Positions 1 through 7,934 of a stretch of DNA of 64,000 nt are shown here, one piece after another. The DNA lies in NCBI GenBank assembly GCA_945882615.1, contig CAMCWK010000003.1, forward strand, positions 62,001-126,000, given 5' to 3'. The translations under genes and the position numbers were made by a program. Within the stretch, counting starts at the first letter, position 1, and each line of letters opens with the position of its first letter. Origin of the DNA: Rhizobium sp. Q54. Lineage in GTDB: Bacteria; Pseudomonadota; Alphaproteobacteria; Micropepsales; Micropepsaceae. The notes under the pieces were generated by a model that was not told the DNA's origin, made no database searches, and saw nothing but the letters and a program-made list of their open reading frames with translations.

Positions 1-106
1 TATGTAGATGCAGGCGGGGTCCGGGGGATGGGCGACCACAGTGATCATATGATTAAAAATTTGCCGGGGAAGCTGAAGCGGCCGCCCCACCCAAGTGACG
101 GTCTGA
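1..106. other. Upstream region of the first cassette; no gene seen
   Basis: No convincing coding frame or RNA gene is visible in this short left edge. A locally AT-rich stretch around 45-63 could carry the promoter of the three-gene cassette that follows, but no clear -35/-10 pair can be assigned. The window starts here, so the true left neighbour is unknown. Confidence 0.3.
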
Positions 107-469
107 ATGCTCTCCTACCTAACGGATCCAGCGGAATGTGAACTTTTGGCGGCCCTTTGTGAGGAGCCTTCCAAACGCCGCGTGTTTATCAACGACGCCA
201 TTCAGCGTTGTCGCTGGCACTACCACTTGGTGTTCGTACCCGGCACCGACCAAAAGTTCACCGAACCGGAAAGTTGGGATTACGTTTCAGGTCTCATTCG
301 AAGGAAAGAAGCTATCCGCGTGGTCAAACTGGATACCCCGTATGGAGACATCGGGTTTCAAATGAAAATCGCTTTAGAAAAAAACCGACCTGAACTTTAC
401 ATCAAGCTGGCGCTCAATAAAAAGCGCACATTCATCATCGGGCGCAGCTTCCACTACAACGACGAATAA
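107..469 (+). CDS. Small protein, possible MqsR/RelE-like toxin
   Basis: This is a 120-residue basic protein, first gene of a three-gene cassette. I do not recognise the family with certainty. The C-terminal strand pattern (ELYIKLAL, then RTFIIGRSFH) resembles the last strands of MqsR-type RelE-fold toxins, where a 'vYlKi...livSF' pattern ends the protein. MqsR itself is about 98 residues, so this one is slightly longer. The gene directly precedes an MqsA-like zinc-finger/HTH gene, and toxin-first order is the mqsRA arrangement. ATG at 107 has no strong Shine-Dalgarno sequence. A GTG at 95 in the same frame is cut off by a stop, so 107 is the first usable start. Base use is more AT-rich than the rest of the window. 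The toxin assignment is inference. The protein could equally be an accessory partner of the downstream ATPase. Confidence 0.55.
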   Translation: MLSYLTDPAECELLAALCEEPSKRRVFINDAIQRCRWHYHLVFVPGTDQKFTEPESWDYVSGLIRRKEAIRVVKLDTPYGDIGFQMKIALEKNRPELYIKLALNKKRTFIIGRSFHYNDE

Positions 470-496
470 TCGCGTACCATGCGCGGGAGAGTTCCA

Positions 497-1048
497 ATGA
501 AAGATAAAATTTCCAACGTAACTGAATGCCCAAACTGCGGGGAGAACTCGGTAAAATTTAGAGACGACACACAGCTTTTCCCTTTCGATAGTGATGGGAA
601 GCTTATCGAGTTGAGCGCCGTTGTACCGGTTGGACATTGCGAAAACTGTGGCATCGACTTTACTGATGAGCGGGGCGAAGTTCTTCGTCACGAAGCTGTT
701 TGCGCGCACTTAGGAATATTTTCGCCACGAGAGATCGTTGCTATCCGGAAGCGCCTGAATCTAACGCGCAGCGCAATGGCAGAAATAACAAAAATCGGTG
801 AGGCATCTCTTGCGCGTTGGGAGCGTGGCGTCGGCATCCAAAATGGCGCGATGGACCAGTTGTTGTACCTGCTCAGCAAGGAAGGAAACCTAAATAGGTT
901 GCGCGCCCGAAATTGTCAGGCAGAAGTCGACCAAGGTCCCAAGCCTGCCAGCTCCGCGTTGATATATCGCTTTCCACATCTGAAAGGGCGGCTAGAAGCT
1001 GCCGAAGCTGAAGCAAAAGGCTTCACGCTAAACGTTAAGACTGGGTAG
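497..1048 (+). CDS. MqsA-like protein: YgiT-type zinc finger plus HTH domain
   Basis: Predicted DNA-binding regulator or antitoxin of 183 residues. Residues 11-14 (CPNC) and 48-51 (CENC) form the two-CxxC zinc site typical of MqsA/YgiT N-terminal domains. Residues about 75-111 (from FSPREIVAIRKRL to SLARWERG) match the XRE-like helix-turn-helix of MqsA, including the conserved RWERG end. A further 70 or so residues follow that MqsA of E. coli lacks. An in-frame ATG at 479 exists, but the ATG at 497 has GGGAGAG five bases upstream and is preferred. The gene lies 27 bp after the small upstream gene and 4 bp before the ATPase, so the three are very likely co-transcribed. By analogy it would bind its own promoter and perhaps neutralise the upstream protein; that part is inference. 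Confidence 0.75.
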   Translation: MKDKISNVTECPNCGENSVKFRDDTQLFPFDSDGKLIELSAVVPVGHCENCGIDFTDERGEVLRHEAVCAHLGIFSPREIVAIRKRLNLTRSAMAEITKIGEASLARWERGVGIQNGAMDQLLYLLSKEGNLNRLRARNCQAEVDQGPKPASSALIYRFPHLKGRLEAAEAEAKGFTLNVKTG

Positions 1049-1052
1049 CCGG

Positions 1053-2894
1053 ATGTATTCAACTACATTCTATTCCTATAAAGGCGGCGTTGGCAGAACG
1101 ACGGCTCTCATTAATGTTGCCGCCGAACTATCGCGGCGTGGGCGTAAAGTTCTTGTCGTGGACTTTGACCTCGAGGCACCAGGCATTACTTCGTATGATT
1201 TTTGTGCAAAGGCGGCCACAACCCCTGGTGTGGTGGACTATATTTGCGAGTACATCAAAACTTCGACAGCCCCTTCGATCGATAGATTTATTCATAAATG
1301 CTCTTTGGCATTTGAAGGCGATGCTCTGGATTTGTGGGTGATGCCCGCTGGTCTCCAAGATAAAAAATACAAAGCGCGGCTTCATAGTATCAATTGGGCG
1401 CGGTTGTATGCTGAGCAATCAGGCTACCTACTCTTGGAAAATCTCAAGGCTCAGTGGGCTGAAACGATTGAGCCAGATTATGTGCTGATTGATTCTCGAA
1501 CCGGCCACACAGATGTTAGCGGGATTTGCACTCGTCAACTCCCTGACGCCGTAGTCTTTACTTTTAAACCCAACCGCCAGAATTTGACCGGTCTCAAGCA
1601 GATTGTTGAAGAGGTTAGCTCGGAAAAAGAGGGGCCCCGAAAGAAAAATATTTATAAGCACTTCGTCGCTTCTGATGTGCCGCGTGTCGACGATGAGCAC
1701 AAAATCCTAGAGAACACTCTTGCGTTGTTTAAAGCCGAGCTCGGCTACAAGAAGCGAAATACCGTCTACCATTCAGACAGTCTAGATCTCGTGGATCAGG
1801 TTATATTCACTCTGGGTCACCGTCGTACTCGTCTGGCGCAAGATTACGTCAAACTTACAGACGCAATTATAATGCAGAACGCGGAAGATGCGGATGGCGC
1901 GCGCGCCTATCTGTTAGATATTCGGAAAAACCGCACTCAGCATTCGTGGTTGAGCATCACCGGTCGCCTCACTGTCATTGAAGAAAATCATCCGACTGAT
2001 GAGACAATTTTATCAGCTCTTGGAGAAGTGTACGAAGCTTACGATCACGTAGCCGCTGCCATTACATTTTATGAGCAATCCATTGCATCGGGAGTGTCGC
2101 CGCCGGACACATATCGTAGCCTTGGGATCCTCTATTTACGCGCTGAGCGTAGAGCAGACGCGATCGAAGTGTTTAGAAAGGTGTTGAAACGACCGGGTAT
2201 GGAGCCATACGCGATCCAAGGGGCGCTGCGAATATTGATTACGCTGGATGACAAACTCATCCCGGAATTGCTTGAGCTGCCCTCTATTCGGTCTCTGGCC
2301 AGCCCTGAAAAGTTGACAGTTGTTGAGGACTTGCGCGTAAAACCGTCGCTGCTGCTCAGTGCCCTAGCGTTTGCACATGACGTTATTGATTCGCCTAGCA
2401 CTGATGAGAAATGGCGCGACTTTGCCAAGAGCCTTATTCCGCTCATGGAGATATCGTTGGGTCGTTACCGCGCTGCGATGGATCATCTCGGTACCCGCGA
2501 GGACGTGCTCGCGAGCGAACATATCCAGCTTCCCTTCAATTATGCGATGGCAGAATGGATTTGGTCTGGTACCCCGCCCATTGATCTATTTGGTCGTGTT
2601 GTTGATCTTGACGGCTTGCGAAGCGAGGATGAGGAATACACGGCGAATTACTATCAATGTTTGGCTGTTGCGGCATGGGCAATCGGTAGCAGAGTCGCGG
2701 CCAAAACATGGTTGGATAAAGCCAGAGTTTTGGTCAATGCGCCCGGCTTCAGGGATCGAGAGTTCAGTTGCTGGAGGTATTTGAACGTAAGGCCAGACGA
2801 ATTTTCATGGGATATCCTTCAGATTGGCAAGCTACTTGAAGGCGAGGCCGTTTTGCCTGAATTCGCCACTCGCGATAAAAATGATTCTCACTAA
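1053..2894 (+). CDS. KGGVGR-variant ParA/MinD-type ATPase with C-terminal helical repeats
   Basis: A 613-residue protein. The N-terminal ~260 residues are a SIMIBI-class (ParA/MinD/Soj-like) NTPase. Residues 10-17 read KGGVGRTT, a deviant Walker A with the signature lysine K10 kept but arginine in place of the usual P-loop lysine. VVDFDLEAPG (35-44) is the switch region and PDYVLIDSRTG (141-151) the Walker B. From about residue 315 the sequence becomes helical with TPR-like units (e.g. AAAITFYEQSI, ADAIEVFRKVL), running to the C-terminus. KGGVGR-variant ATPases are a recognised family without settled function, often found in accessory or defence regions. There is no partner parB or plasmid gene nearby, so a segregation role is unlikely. 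Being encoded 4 bp after an MqsA-like regulator suggests a regulated sensor or effector module. Codon use is AT-richer than the neighbours, pointing to transfer. Confidence 0.85.
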   Translation: MYSTTFYSYKGGVGRTTALINVAAELSRRGRKVLVVDFDLEAPGITSYDFCAKAATTPGVVDYICEYIKTSTAPSIDRFIHKCSLAFEGDALDLWVMPAGLQDKKYKARLHSINWARLYAEQSGYLLLENLKAQWAETIEPDYVLIDSRTGHTDVSGICTRQLPDAVVFTFKPNRQNLTGLKQIVEEVSSEKEGPRKKNIYKHFVASDVPRVDDEHKILENTLALFKAELGYKKRNTVYHSDSLDLVDQVIFTLGHRRTRLAQDYVKLTDAIIMQNAEDADGARAYLLDIRKNRTQHSWLSITGRLTVIEENHPTDETILSALGEVYEAYDHVAAAITFYEQSIASGVSPPDTYRSLGILYLRAERRADAIEVFRKVLKRPGMEPYAIQGALRILITLDDKLIPELLELPSIRSLASPEKLTVVEDLRVKPSLLLSALAFAHDVIDSPSTDEKWRDFAKSLIPLMEISLGRYRAAMDHLGTREDVLASEHIQLPFNYAMAEWIWSGTPPIDLFGRVVDLDGLRSEDEEYTANYYQCLAVAAWAIGSRVAAKTWLDKARVLVNAPGFRDREFSCWRYLNVRPDEFSWDILQIGKLLEGEAVLPEFATRDKNDSH

Positions 2895-3013
2895 GATGGC
2901 GACCGTGTAGCGCAGCGGGGAATGCCTAGGAAAGGCGCGCCGGTATAAGAAAGCTCAGGCTGCAGCCCGAGCGTTGTCGCGCGAGTGTGCTTGCCATTGC
3001 ACCTAATGATCCC

Positions 3014-5185
3014 CTACCGCGCCAGCGGGTTCGGCCTGAGCTGGAATTTCACGATCTTGCTGGTGGTGCCCTTGCCGCCTTCGATGTGCTGCGGGGCGCG
3101 GGTGGCATAGGTGGACCACAGGCCCTTGCCCTTCCAGCCAAGGGTCGGATCGTCGATGCGCCCGTCCATGCCCTTGGCGTAAAAGCCCATCGGATAGGGT
3201 ACGCGCAGGGTGACGAACTTGCCGTCCTTCAGCGCCAGCAGCGCATCCGACGCATTGCCGGTGGCGATGGGGATGTCCTTGCCCAGCCCGAACGTGTCCT
3301 GCTGGTCGACCCAGGCGTAATAGCTGGCCTCCGCGCTGCCCGGCATGTTCACATTGCGGAAGTTGGGCCCGGGAAAGGGATGCAGCGTCCAGCCTTCCGG
3401 ACAATGGTTGCCCGTCGCCTTGGGACCGTTCAGCGGGCCCTTGCACTTGCGCCGGTCGAAGCTGGCGAACTGGCCCGATGCCAGCGACACCCAGGCGACG
3501 CCGTTGCTGTCGATATCCATGCCGCGCGGGCCAAAGCCCTTGATCGCCGCCTTGGGGTCGTTGAACGGCGCATAGAAGATTTCCGCGATCGCGGTCTCGG
3601 GCGGGTTCTTCCCCGGCGCCAGGCGCTGGATGCCGCCGGGCTGGCCCAGGAACGAGCCCCAGATCGCGCCATCCTTCGGGCTGATCGCCACCGAATAATA
3701 GGGCGCGCGCACCCGCATGTCCTTGGCGGGGTCCTGCGGCTGGCCCGGCTCGGTATATTCGCCGCGCTTGCCGTCGCCATTGGTGTCCAGGATCAGCGCC
3801 GTCCAGCCCTGTGATTTCTGTTCGTCGCCAGTCTGAAGATACATCTTGCTGTTCAGCCAGCCGATCACATCGCCGCCGCCGCTGGTCCATAGCGTGTCGT
3901 TCTCGTCATAGGCGAAGTTGAGGTGATGGGTGCTGAAGCAGGTGTCGATCAGCGAGAACTTCTTGGTCGTCGGATCGTAGACCGCCAGGTTTCGCCCGGT
4001 GGTCTGGGTGGGAAACAGCTTGGCGGACGGATGCGTTGAACCCGCGCGGCAAAAGGCGGGGGTTTCGGGGGCGCGGATGCGCTGGGTCAGCCACACCCGG
4101 CCCTTGTCGTCGAACATCGGATTGTGAATGTTGGTCTGGCTGTCCCAGATCGGCGTCGTGCCCCAATAGGGCGATGGCGCGGGGATCACATTGTCCTTGG
4201 TGGTGGGGGTATTGGCGTCGCGCGGCGGCGCCTTCACCGTCGTGGCGACGTGCTTGGTCGGGTCCAGCACCGGAATGAAATCGCTGCTTTCCTCTGCCGC
4301 GCCATAAAGCGGGCCATAGGCATTGACGCGCGGATTGCGCCGGTCGGTGGAGACTTCGTCATGCAGATAGGCGGTGGGGCTGTGCCAGTCCCACAAGGTC
4401 ACCACGATGTTGCGCTCGATTCCTTGCGGGCGCGGCGGCTTGGCGAAGGGCAGCTCGCCGGCCCGCACCCGGTCGGTCCAGTCGCCGAACAGCGCCAAAG
4501 CGCGATGGGTATCCAGCCGGCCGATGCCGCCGATCATGGAATTGCCGGCCTGGCCGACCTGGATGCGATGCTCCCAGGCTTCGGCGGAGGTCTTGAACGT
4601 GCCCAGCGCCGGGAGGTAATCGCGCGTGGCTTCATTGCCCAGCTGGTGACAGGTGAAACAGCCATTGGTCTTGACGACGTCCAGCCACTGGGCCTGGCTT
4701 TTCATCTTGGGGTCCATGCCATTGCCGGCCGGCTTGGGCCCGGTGCCGGGAAATTCATTCGCCGCCGGGATGCCCAGCATGGCGTACCAGTAGAGCGCGG
4801 GATAATAGCGCGCAGCCGCCGCCTCATTGGGCGCGGACACCGCCTTGAGCGCCAGCATCTTGCCGGGTGCCGATGTCACCTTGGGGGAATCCACCAACCC
4901 ATAGCCCCGCACCCAGATGCGATAGCTGGCGCGCGGCAGGTCGGGGATCAGGAAACGTCCGCGATCGTCGGTCACCACGATCTTGGCATATTTGGTGGGA
5001 AGGTCTGTGGTTTCCGCGATCACCCAGACCCCGGCCTCGGGGCCCTTGGCGCCGCTGACCGTGCCGCCGATATCATCGCTGTCCATGGCGGGGGCGTTCT
5101 GCGCGGTGCCCGGCGCGACGGCGAACCAGAATGCGGCGGCCGCGCTCGCGGCCAATGCGCCACCCAGAAGGAATTTTTTTCTCAT
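3014..5185 (-). CDS. Exported carboxypeptidase-regulatory/monoheme/beta-propeller protein
   Basis: About 723 residues from the chosen ATG. An ATG 18 bp upstream (5203) is in frame, but the 5185 start gives a clean signal peptide (MRKKFLL, then an Ala-rich hydrophobic stretch ending near GTAQ). After it comes a carboxypeptidase-like regulatory beta-sandwich (about residues 38-115), then a single c-type haem site CFTCH (about 176-180), then a long region with repeated Trp/Gly blades (VWLTQRI, LWTSGGGD, AIWGSFLGQP, VAWVSLAS) typical of Vgb/streptogramin-lyase-like beta-propellers. It is probably periplasmic and redox-linked. Its substrate is unknown. It is transcribed divergently from chrA across a 140-bp gap. 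The domain order is seen directly. The link between haem and propeller function is inference. Confidence 0.8.
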   Translation of the reverse strand: MRKKFLLGGALAASAAAAFWFAVAPGTAQNAPAMDSDDIGGTVSGAKGPEAGVWVIAETTDLPTKYAKIVVTDDRGRFLIPDLPRASYRIWVRGYGLVDSPKVTSAPGKMLALKAVSAPNEAAAARYYPALYWYAMLGIPAANEFPGTGPKPAGNGMDPKMKSQAQWLDVVKTNGCFTCHQLGNEATRDYLPALGTFKTSAEAWEHRIQVGQAGNSMIGGIGRLDTHRALALFGDWTDRVRAGELPFAKPPRPQGIERNIVVTLWDWHSPTAYLHDEVSTDRRNPRVNAYGPLYGAAEESSDFIPVLDPTKHVATTVKAPPRDANTPTTKDNVIPAPSPYWGTTPIWDSQTNIHNPMFDDKGRVWLTQRIRAPETPAFCRAGSTHPSAKLFPTQTTGRNLAVYDPTTKKFSLIDTCFSTHHLNFAYDENDTLWTSGGGDVIGWLNSKMYLQTGDEQKSQGWTALILDTNGDGKRGEYTEPGQPQDPAKDMRVRAPYYSVAISPKDGAIWGSFLGQPGGIQRLAPGKNPPETAIAEIFYAPFNDPKAAIKGFGPRGMDIDSNGVAWVSLASGQFASFDRRKCKGPLNGPKATGNHCPEGWTLHPFPGPNFRNVNMPGSAEASYYAWVDQQDTFGLGKDIPIATGNASDALLALKDGKFVTLRVPYPMGFYAKGMDGRIDDPTLGWKGKGLWSTYATRAPQHIEGGKGTTSKIVKFQLRPNPLAR

Positions 5186-5325
5186 GTCTGATCTTTCGCC
5201 CATGAGTTCACGCGGCTGAAAGCCCGCGCGAAAATCCTAACACCTCGGCGGTGAATTTCAGAGTCCCGCGGCTGTCTGACTTGCCCGGACTGACAGCCTG
5301 TCGCTAACTGGTGGGGGGAGACTCC

Positions 5326-6537
5326 ATGCCGCAAAAGCAAGGCCAGGCTGAAGTTGCGCGCGGTTCGGCGCTGGAGGTTCTTTGGGTGTTTCTCGTTCTA
5401 GGTCTCACCTCGTTCGGCGGGCCGGTGGCGCATCTGGGCTATTTTCGCCAGGCCTTTGTGATCCGCCGCCGCTGGCTGGACGAGGCGACCTATGCCGATC
5501 TGGTGGCGCTGGGCCAATTCCTCCCGGGTCCGGCCAGCAGTCAGGTCGGCTTCGCCATCGGTCTGTCGCGTGCCGGCTGGTGGGGAGGCTTGGCGGCCTG
5601 GTGCGGCTTCACCTTGCCGTCGGCGCTGCTGCTGCTGGCCTTCGCCTATTTCGCCACATCGTTTCATGGCGTTGCCGCCACCAGCGCCCTTCATGGTCTC
5701 AAGCTGGTCGCGGTGGCGGTGGTGGCGCAGGCCGTCTGGGGCATGGCGCGAACGCTGACGCCCGATGCGCGCCGTATCGCCATTGCCGCGGGCGGTGCGC
5801 TGATCGTGCTTTTCGTCAGCGGCGCTGTGGGACAGATCGCAGCGATCCTGTTTGGCGGTGTGACGGGAATTCTTCTTTGCCGCAAAATGTTCGCGCCGGT
5901 GACGGGGCAGATTGGCCCCTCCATCTCTCCCACCCTGGGCGCGGCGCTGCTGGCGGTGTTCGCCCTGTTGCTGCTGGGCCTGCCGCTGGCGGCAAGCCAG
6001 TCACATGGCCTTGCGGTGTTCGAGGCTTTTTATCGCTCGGGTGCGCTGGTGTTCGGCGGCGGTCATGTTGTGCTGCCGCTGCTGCATGATGCGGTGGTGA
6101 CACCAGGATGGGTGTCACCGGAATCGTTTCTGGCCGGCTATGGCGCGGCGCAGGCCGTGCCCGGACCATTGTTTGCCGTCGCATCCTATCTCGGCGCCAG
6201 CCTGACACTTGGCCCAGGCGGCGTGGTGGGGGCGGTGGTGGCGCTGGTCGGCATCTTCCTGCCGGGCCTGCTGATCATGGCCGGGGCCTTGCCCTTCTGG
6301 GACAGGTTTCGCACCGGCGTGAATGCGCAAGCCGTGATGCGCGGCGTCAATGCGGCGGTGGCGGGGCTTTTGGCGGCGGCGCTGTACGACCCGCTATGGA
6401 AGAACGCCATTCTGGATTGGACCGACCTGGCGCTGGCCCTGGCGGGATTTCTTCTGCTCACCATCGCAAGAATGCCGCCGCTGCTGGTCGTCGTGGCGAC
6501 AACAATCGCGGCCGTTGCAGTGGCGATGGCTGCTTAG
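5326..6537 (+). CDS. chrA: Chromate transporter ChrA, long two-domain form
   Basis: A 403-residue inner-membrane protein of the CHR family, which expels chromate by proton- or potential-driven antiport. The two homologous halves are visible. The first carries GLTSFGGPVAHLGYF and FLPGPASSQ near the N-terminus; the second carries ALVFGGGHVVLPL and AVPGPLFAVASYLG after about residue 235. The paired FGG and PGP motifs are diagnostic. A GTG at 5311 is in frame, but ATG 5326 sits five bases after GGGGGGAG, so it is the likely start. The gene stands alone, convergent with the DUF983 gene 13 bp beyond its stop and divergent from the haem-propeller gene. No chrB regulator is in view. Substrate could be another oxyanion such as sulfate. 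Confidence 0.9.
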   Translation: MPQKQGQAEVARGSALEVLWVFLVLGLTSFGGPVAHLGYFRQAFVIRRRWLDEATYADLVALGQFLPGPASSQVGFAIGLSRAGWWGGLAAWCGFTLPSALLLLAFAYFATSFHGVAATSALHGLKLVAVAVVAQAVWGMARTLTPDARRIAIAAGGALIVLFVSGAVGQIAAILFGGVTGILLCRKMFAPVTGQIGPSISPTLGAALLAVFALLLLGLPLAASQSHGLAVFEAFYRSGALVFGGGHVVLPLLHDAVVTPGWVSPESFLAGYGAAQAVPGPLFAVASYLGASLTLGPGGVVGAVVALVGIFLPGLLIMAGALPFWDRFRTGVNAQAVMRGVNAAVAGLLAAALYDPLWKNAILDWTDLALALAGFLLLTIARMPPLLVVVATTIAAVAVAMAA

Positions 6538-6550
6538 AGGTGCGTGGCTT

Positions 6551-6931
6551 TTAGGCCAGCTCGACCGGCTGGTAGCCGGGCGCGCGCGTCCGCCAAAGGA
6601 TGGCGAGCATCAGCCCCTTGGCGCGCGGCAGGACGGCCAGCGAGATGGCGGCGAACAGCGTTGACCACAAGGTCATCGCCGCCCAGGTCGGCAGGAAATC
6701 GACATTGACCATGAAGGCGAAGGGCAGGAAGACATGCCCGACGACAATGATGGTCAGCCAGGGCGCGGCATCATCGGCGCGGATCTGGCCGAAGGATTCG
6801 CCGCAGGACGCGCAATTCTCAACCTGCTTGAGGAAGCTCTTGAACAGCTTGCCTTCGCCGCAGCAGGGGCAGCGGCCCGACAAAGCGCGAAGGGCGGCGG
6901 TCTTCAGGGCGACTTCAGTGGGCTGGCTCAT
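6551..6931 (-). CDS. DUF983 family membrane protein
   Basis: A 126-residue protein with an N-terminal zinc ribbon (CPCC near residue 22 and CASC near residue 41) followed by two transmembrane helices (about residues 58-78 and 84-110). This order and length match DUF983, a family widespread in alphaproteobacteria and often close to cytochrome oxidase genes, of unknown function. Here it sits alone between chrA, with which it converges, and a run of exported proteins on the same strand. Family call is firm; role unknown. Confidence 0.85.
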   Translation of the reverse strand: MSQPTEVALKTAALRALSGRCPCCGEGKLFKSFLKQVENCASCGESFGQIRADDAAPWLTIIVVGHVFLPFAFMVNVDFLPTWAAMTLWSTLFAAISLAVLPRAKGLMLAILWRTRAPGYQPVELA

Positions 6932-7006
6932 GCCCTTTGATATAGCGCGCCGGGCGGGCTTTTCACCCCGCGCGGATTGTCCTGCGACAAGCTTGCGCAG
7001 CCGGAT

Positions 7007-7924
7007 TTACCAATAACCATAGCCGCGCGTGTCCCAGCGCGGCCGGGGCGCGGGATAGCGGGGCGGGGGATAGTCGCGCCACTCCCACCCGCGCGGCGGG
7101 CCGTAATTGCGCTCATAGCCGGGCTCGCGATAGCCATAATCGTCCTGGGCGCGGGGCCGCTCGCGGATCTGGTAGGCGCGCGGGCGGGGCGGCAGGTCCT
7201 CTTCTTCCGCCGCCGCATAGGACGGCGCCACATCGTCTTCTTCCAGCAATTCTTCTTCCTGGACTTGCGGTTCGGGCAGCGGGGCCGCGGCGCGGCGGTA
7301 AGGATTGGCGGCCAAGCCGTGCTGCGGCACGCCGCCGATGGTGATGCCATCGGCAATGGGCTTGGCCTGCGCCATCCGGACCTCGGGCATCTTGACCAGC
7401 GCGGGCGCGGCGGCGAGGGCCAGCGGCTTTTCCGGCGCCGGCTTGGGCGTCATGGCCTTGGCCAGCACCGGGCGGGAGTCCTTGCAGATGGCGCCGATAT
7501 CCATCCCGGCCGAGCGCGCTTCGACAAAGCTGGCCAAGGTGTCGCGATTGAGCGCCGAGGCGGCAAACAGCGCCCGCGCATCGGCGCAGAAACTTCTGGT
7601 GTCGCGGGCCTGTTCCAGGCCGGAGATATTGGCCGCCTTGGTCTTGAACGTGTCGTAACCGGCTTCGCCGCGCTCACCGCCGCGCCGCACGAAAAAGCCT
7701 TTCAGCGCCGCATCGGAGGACTGCAGCTCCCCGCGATAGGTCTTGATGAAGCGGTTATAGGCATTCACTTCCTTGCACTGCAGGGCCGCGACCATCATCG
7801 CCTGGTGCATCACCGCGGTCTTGAGCGCGGAGGCCTCGCCGGGCGTGGCGCAAGCGGCGGCTAGGGCCGGATTGGCAAAAGCGAGCAGTGCGATGGTGGC
7901 GCAAGCTGATTGAAGCAGTTTCAT
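7007..7924 (-). CDS. Exported protein with Pro/Tyr/Arg-rich C-terminus, unknown function
   Basis: A 305-residue protein. The chosen ATG at 7924 opens a signal peptide (MKLLQSACATIALLAF, cleavage after NPALAA), and the open frame upstream of it belongs to the preceding gene's region. The central part (about 25-160) is helical with conserved-looking Cys residues (CATPGEA, LQCKEVN, SFCADA, AICKDS) that could form disulfides. An acidic patch (EEELLEEDD) follows, then about 80 residues rich in Pro, Arg, Tyr and Gly ending in GYGYW. The gene begins 10 bp after the MORN-protein stop, so the two form an operon. Family not recognised. A cell-envelope role is inferred from the signal and composition. 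Confidence 0.7.
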   Translation of the reverse strand: MKLLQSACATIALLAFANPALAAACATPGEASALKTAVMHQAMMVAALQCKEVNAYNRFIKTYRGELQSSDAALKGFFVRRGGERGEAGYDTFKTKAANISGLEQARDTRSFCADARALFAASALNRDTLASFVEARSAGMDIGAICKDSRPVLAKAMTPKPAPEKPLALAAAPALVKMPEVRMAQAKPIADGITIGGVPQHGLAANPYRRAAAPLPEPQVQEEELLEEDDVAPSYAAAEEEDLPPRPRAYQIRERPRAQDDYGYREPGYERNYGPPRGWEWRDYPPPRYPAPRPRWDTRGYGYW

Positions 7925-7934
7925 GAGAGTCCCC

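Noticed and set aside
1053-2894. Plasmid or chromosome partition ParA
   Set aside because: No parB or centromere-like repeats nearby, the P-loop is the KGGVGR variant, and a long repeat domain follows.
2895-3013. tRNA remnant or attachment site at the cassette edge
   Set aside because: No cloverleaf or direct repeat matching the left edge could be found by eye.
4124-5191. 355-codon plus-strand frame opposite the haem/propeller gene
   Set aside because: Antisense to a gene with signal peptide and CxxCH motif; no features of its own.
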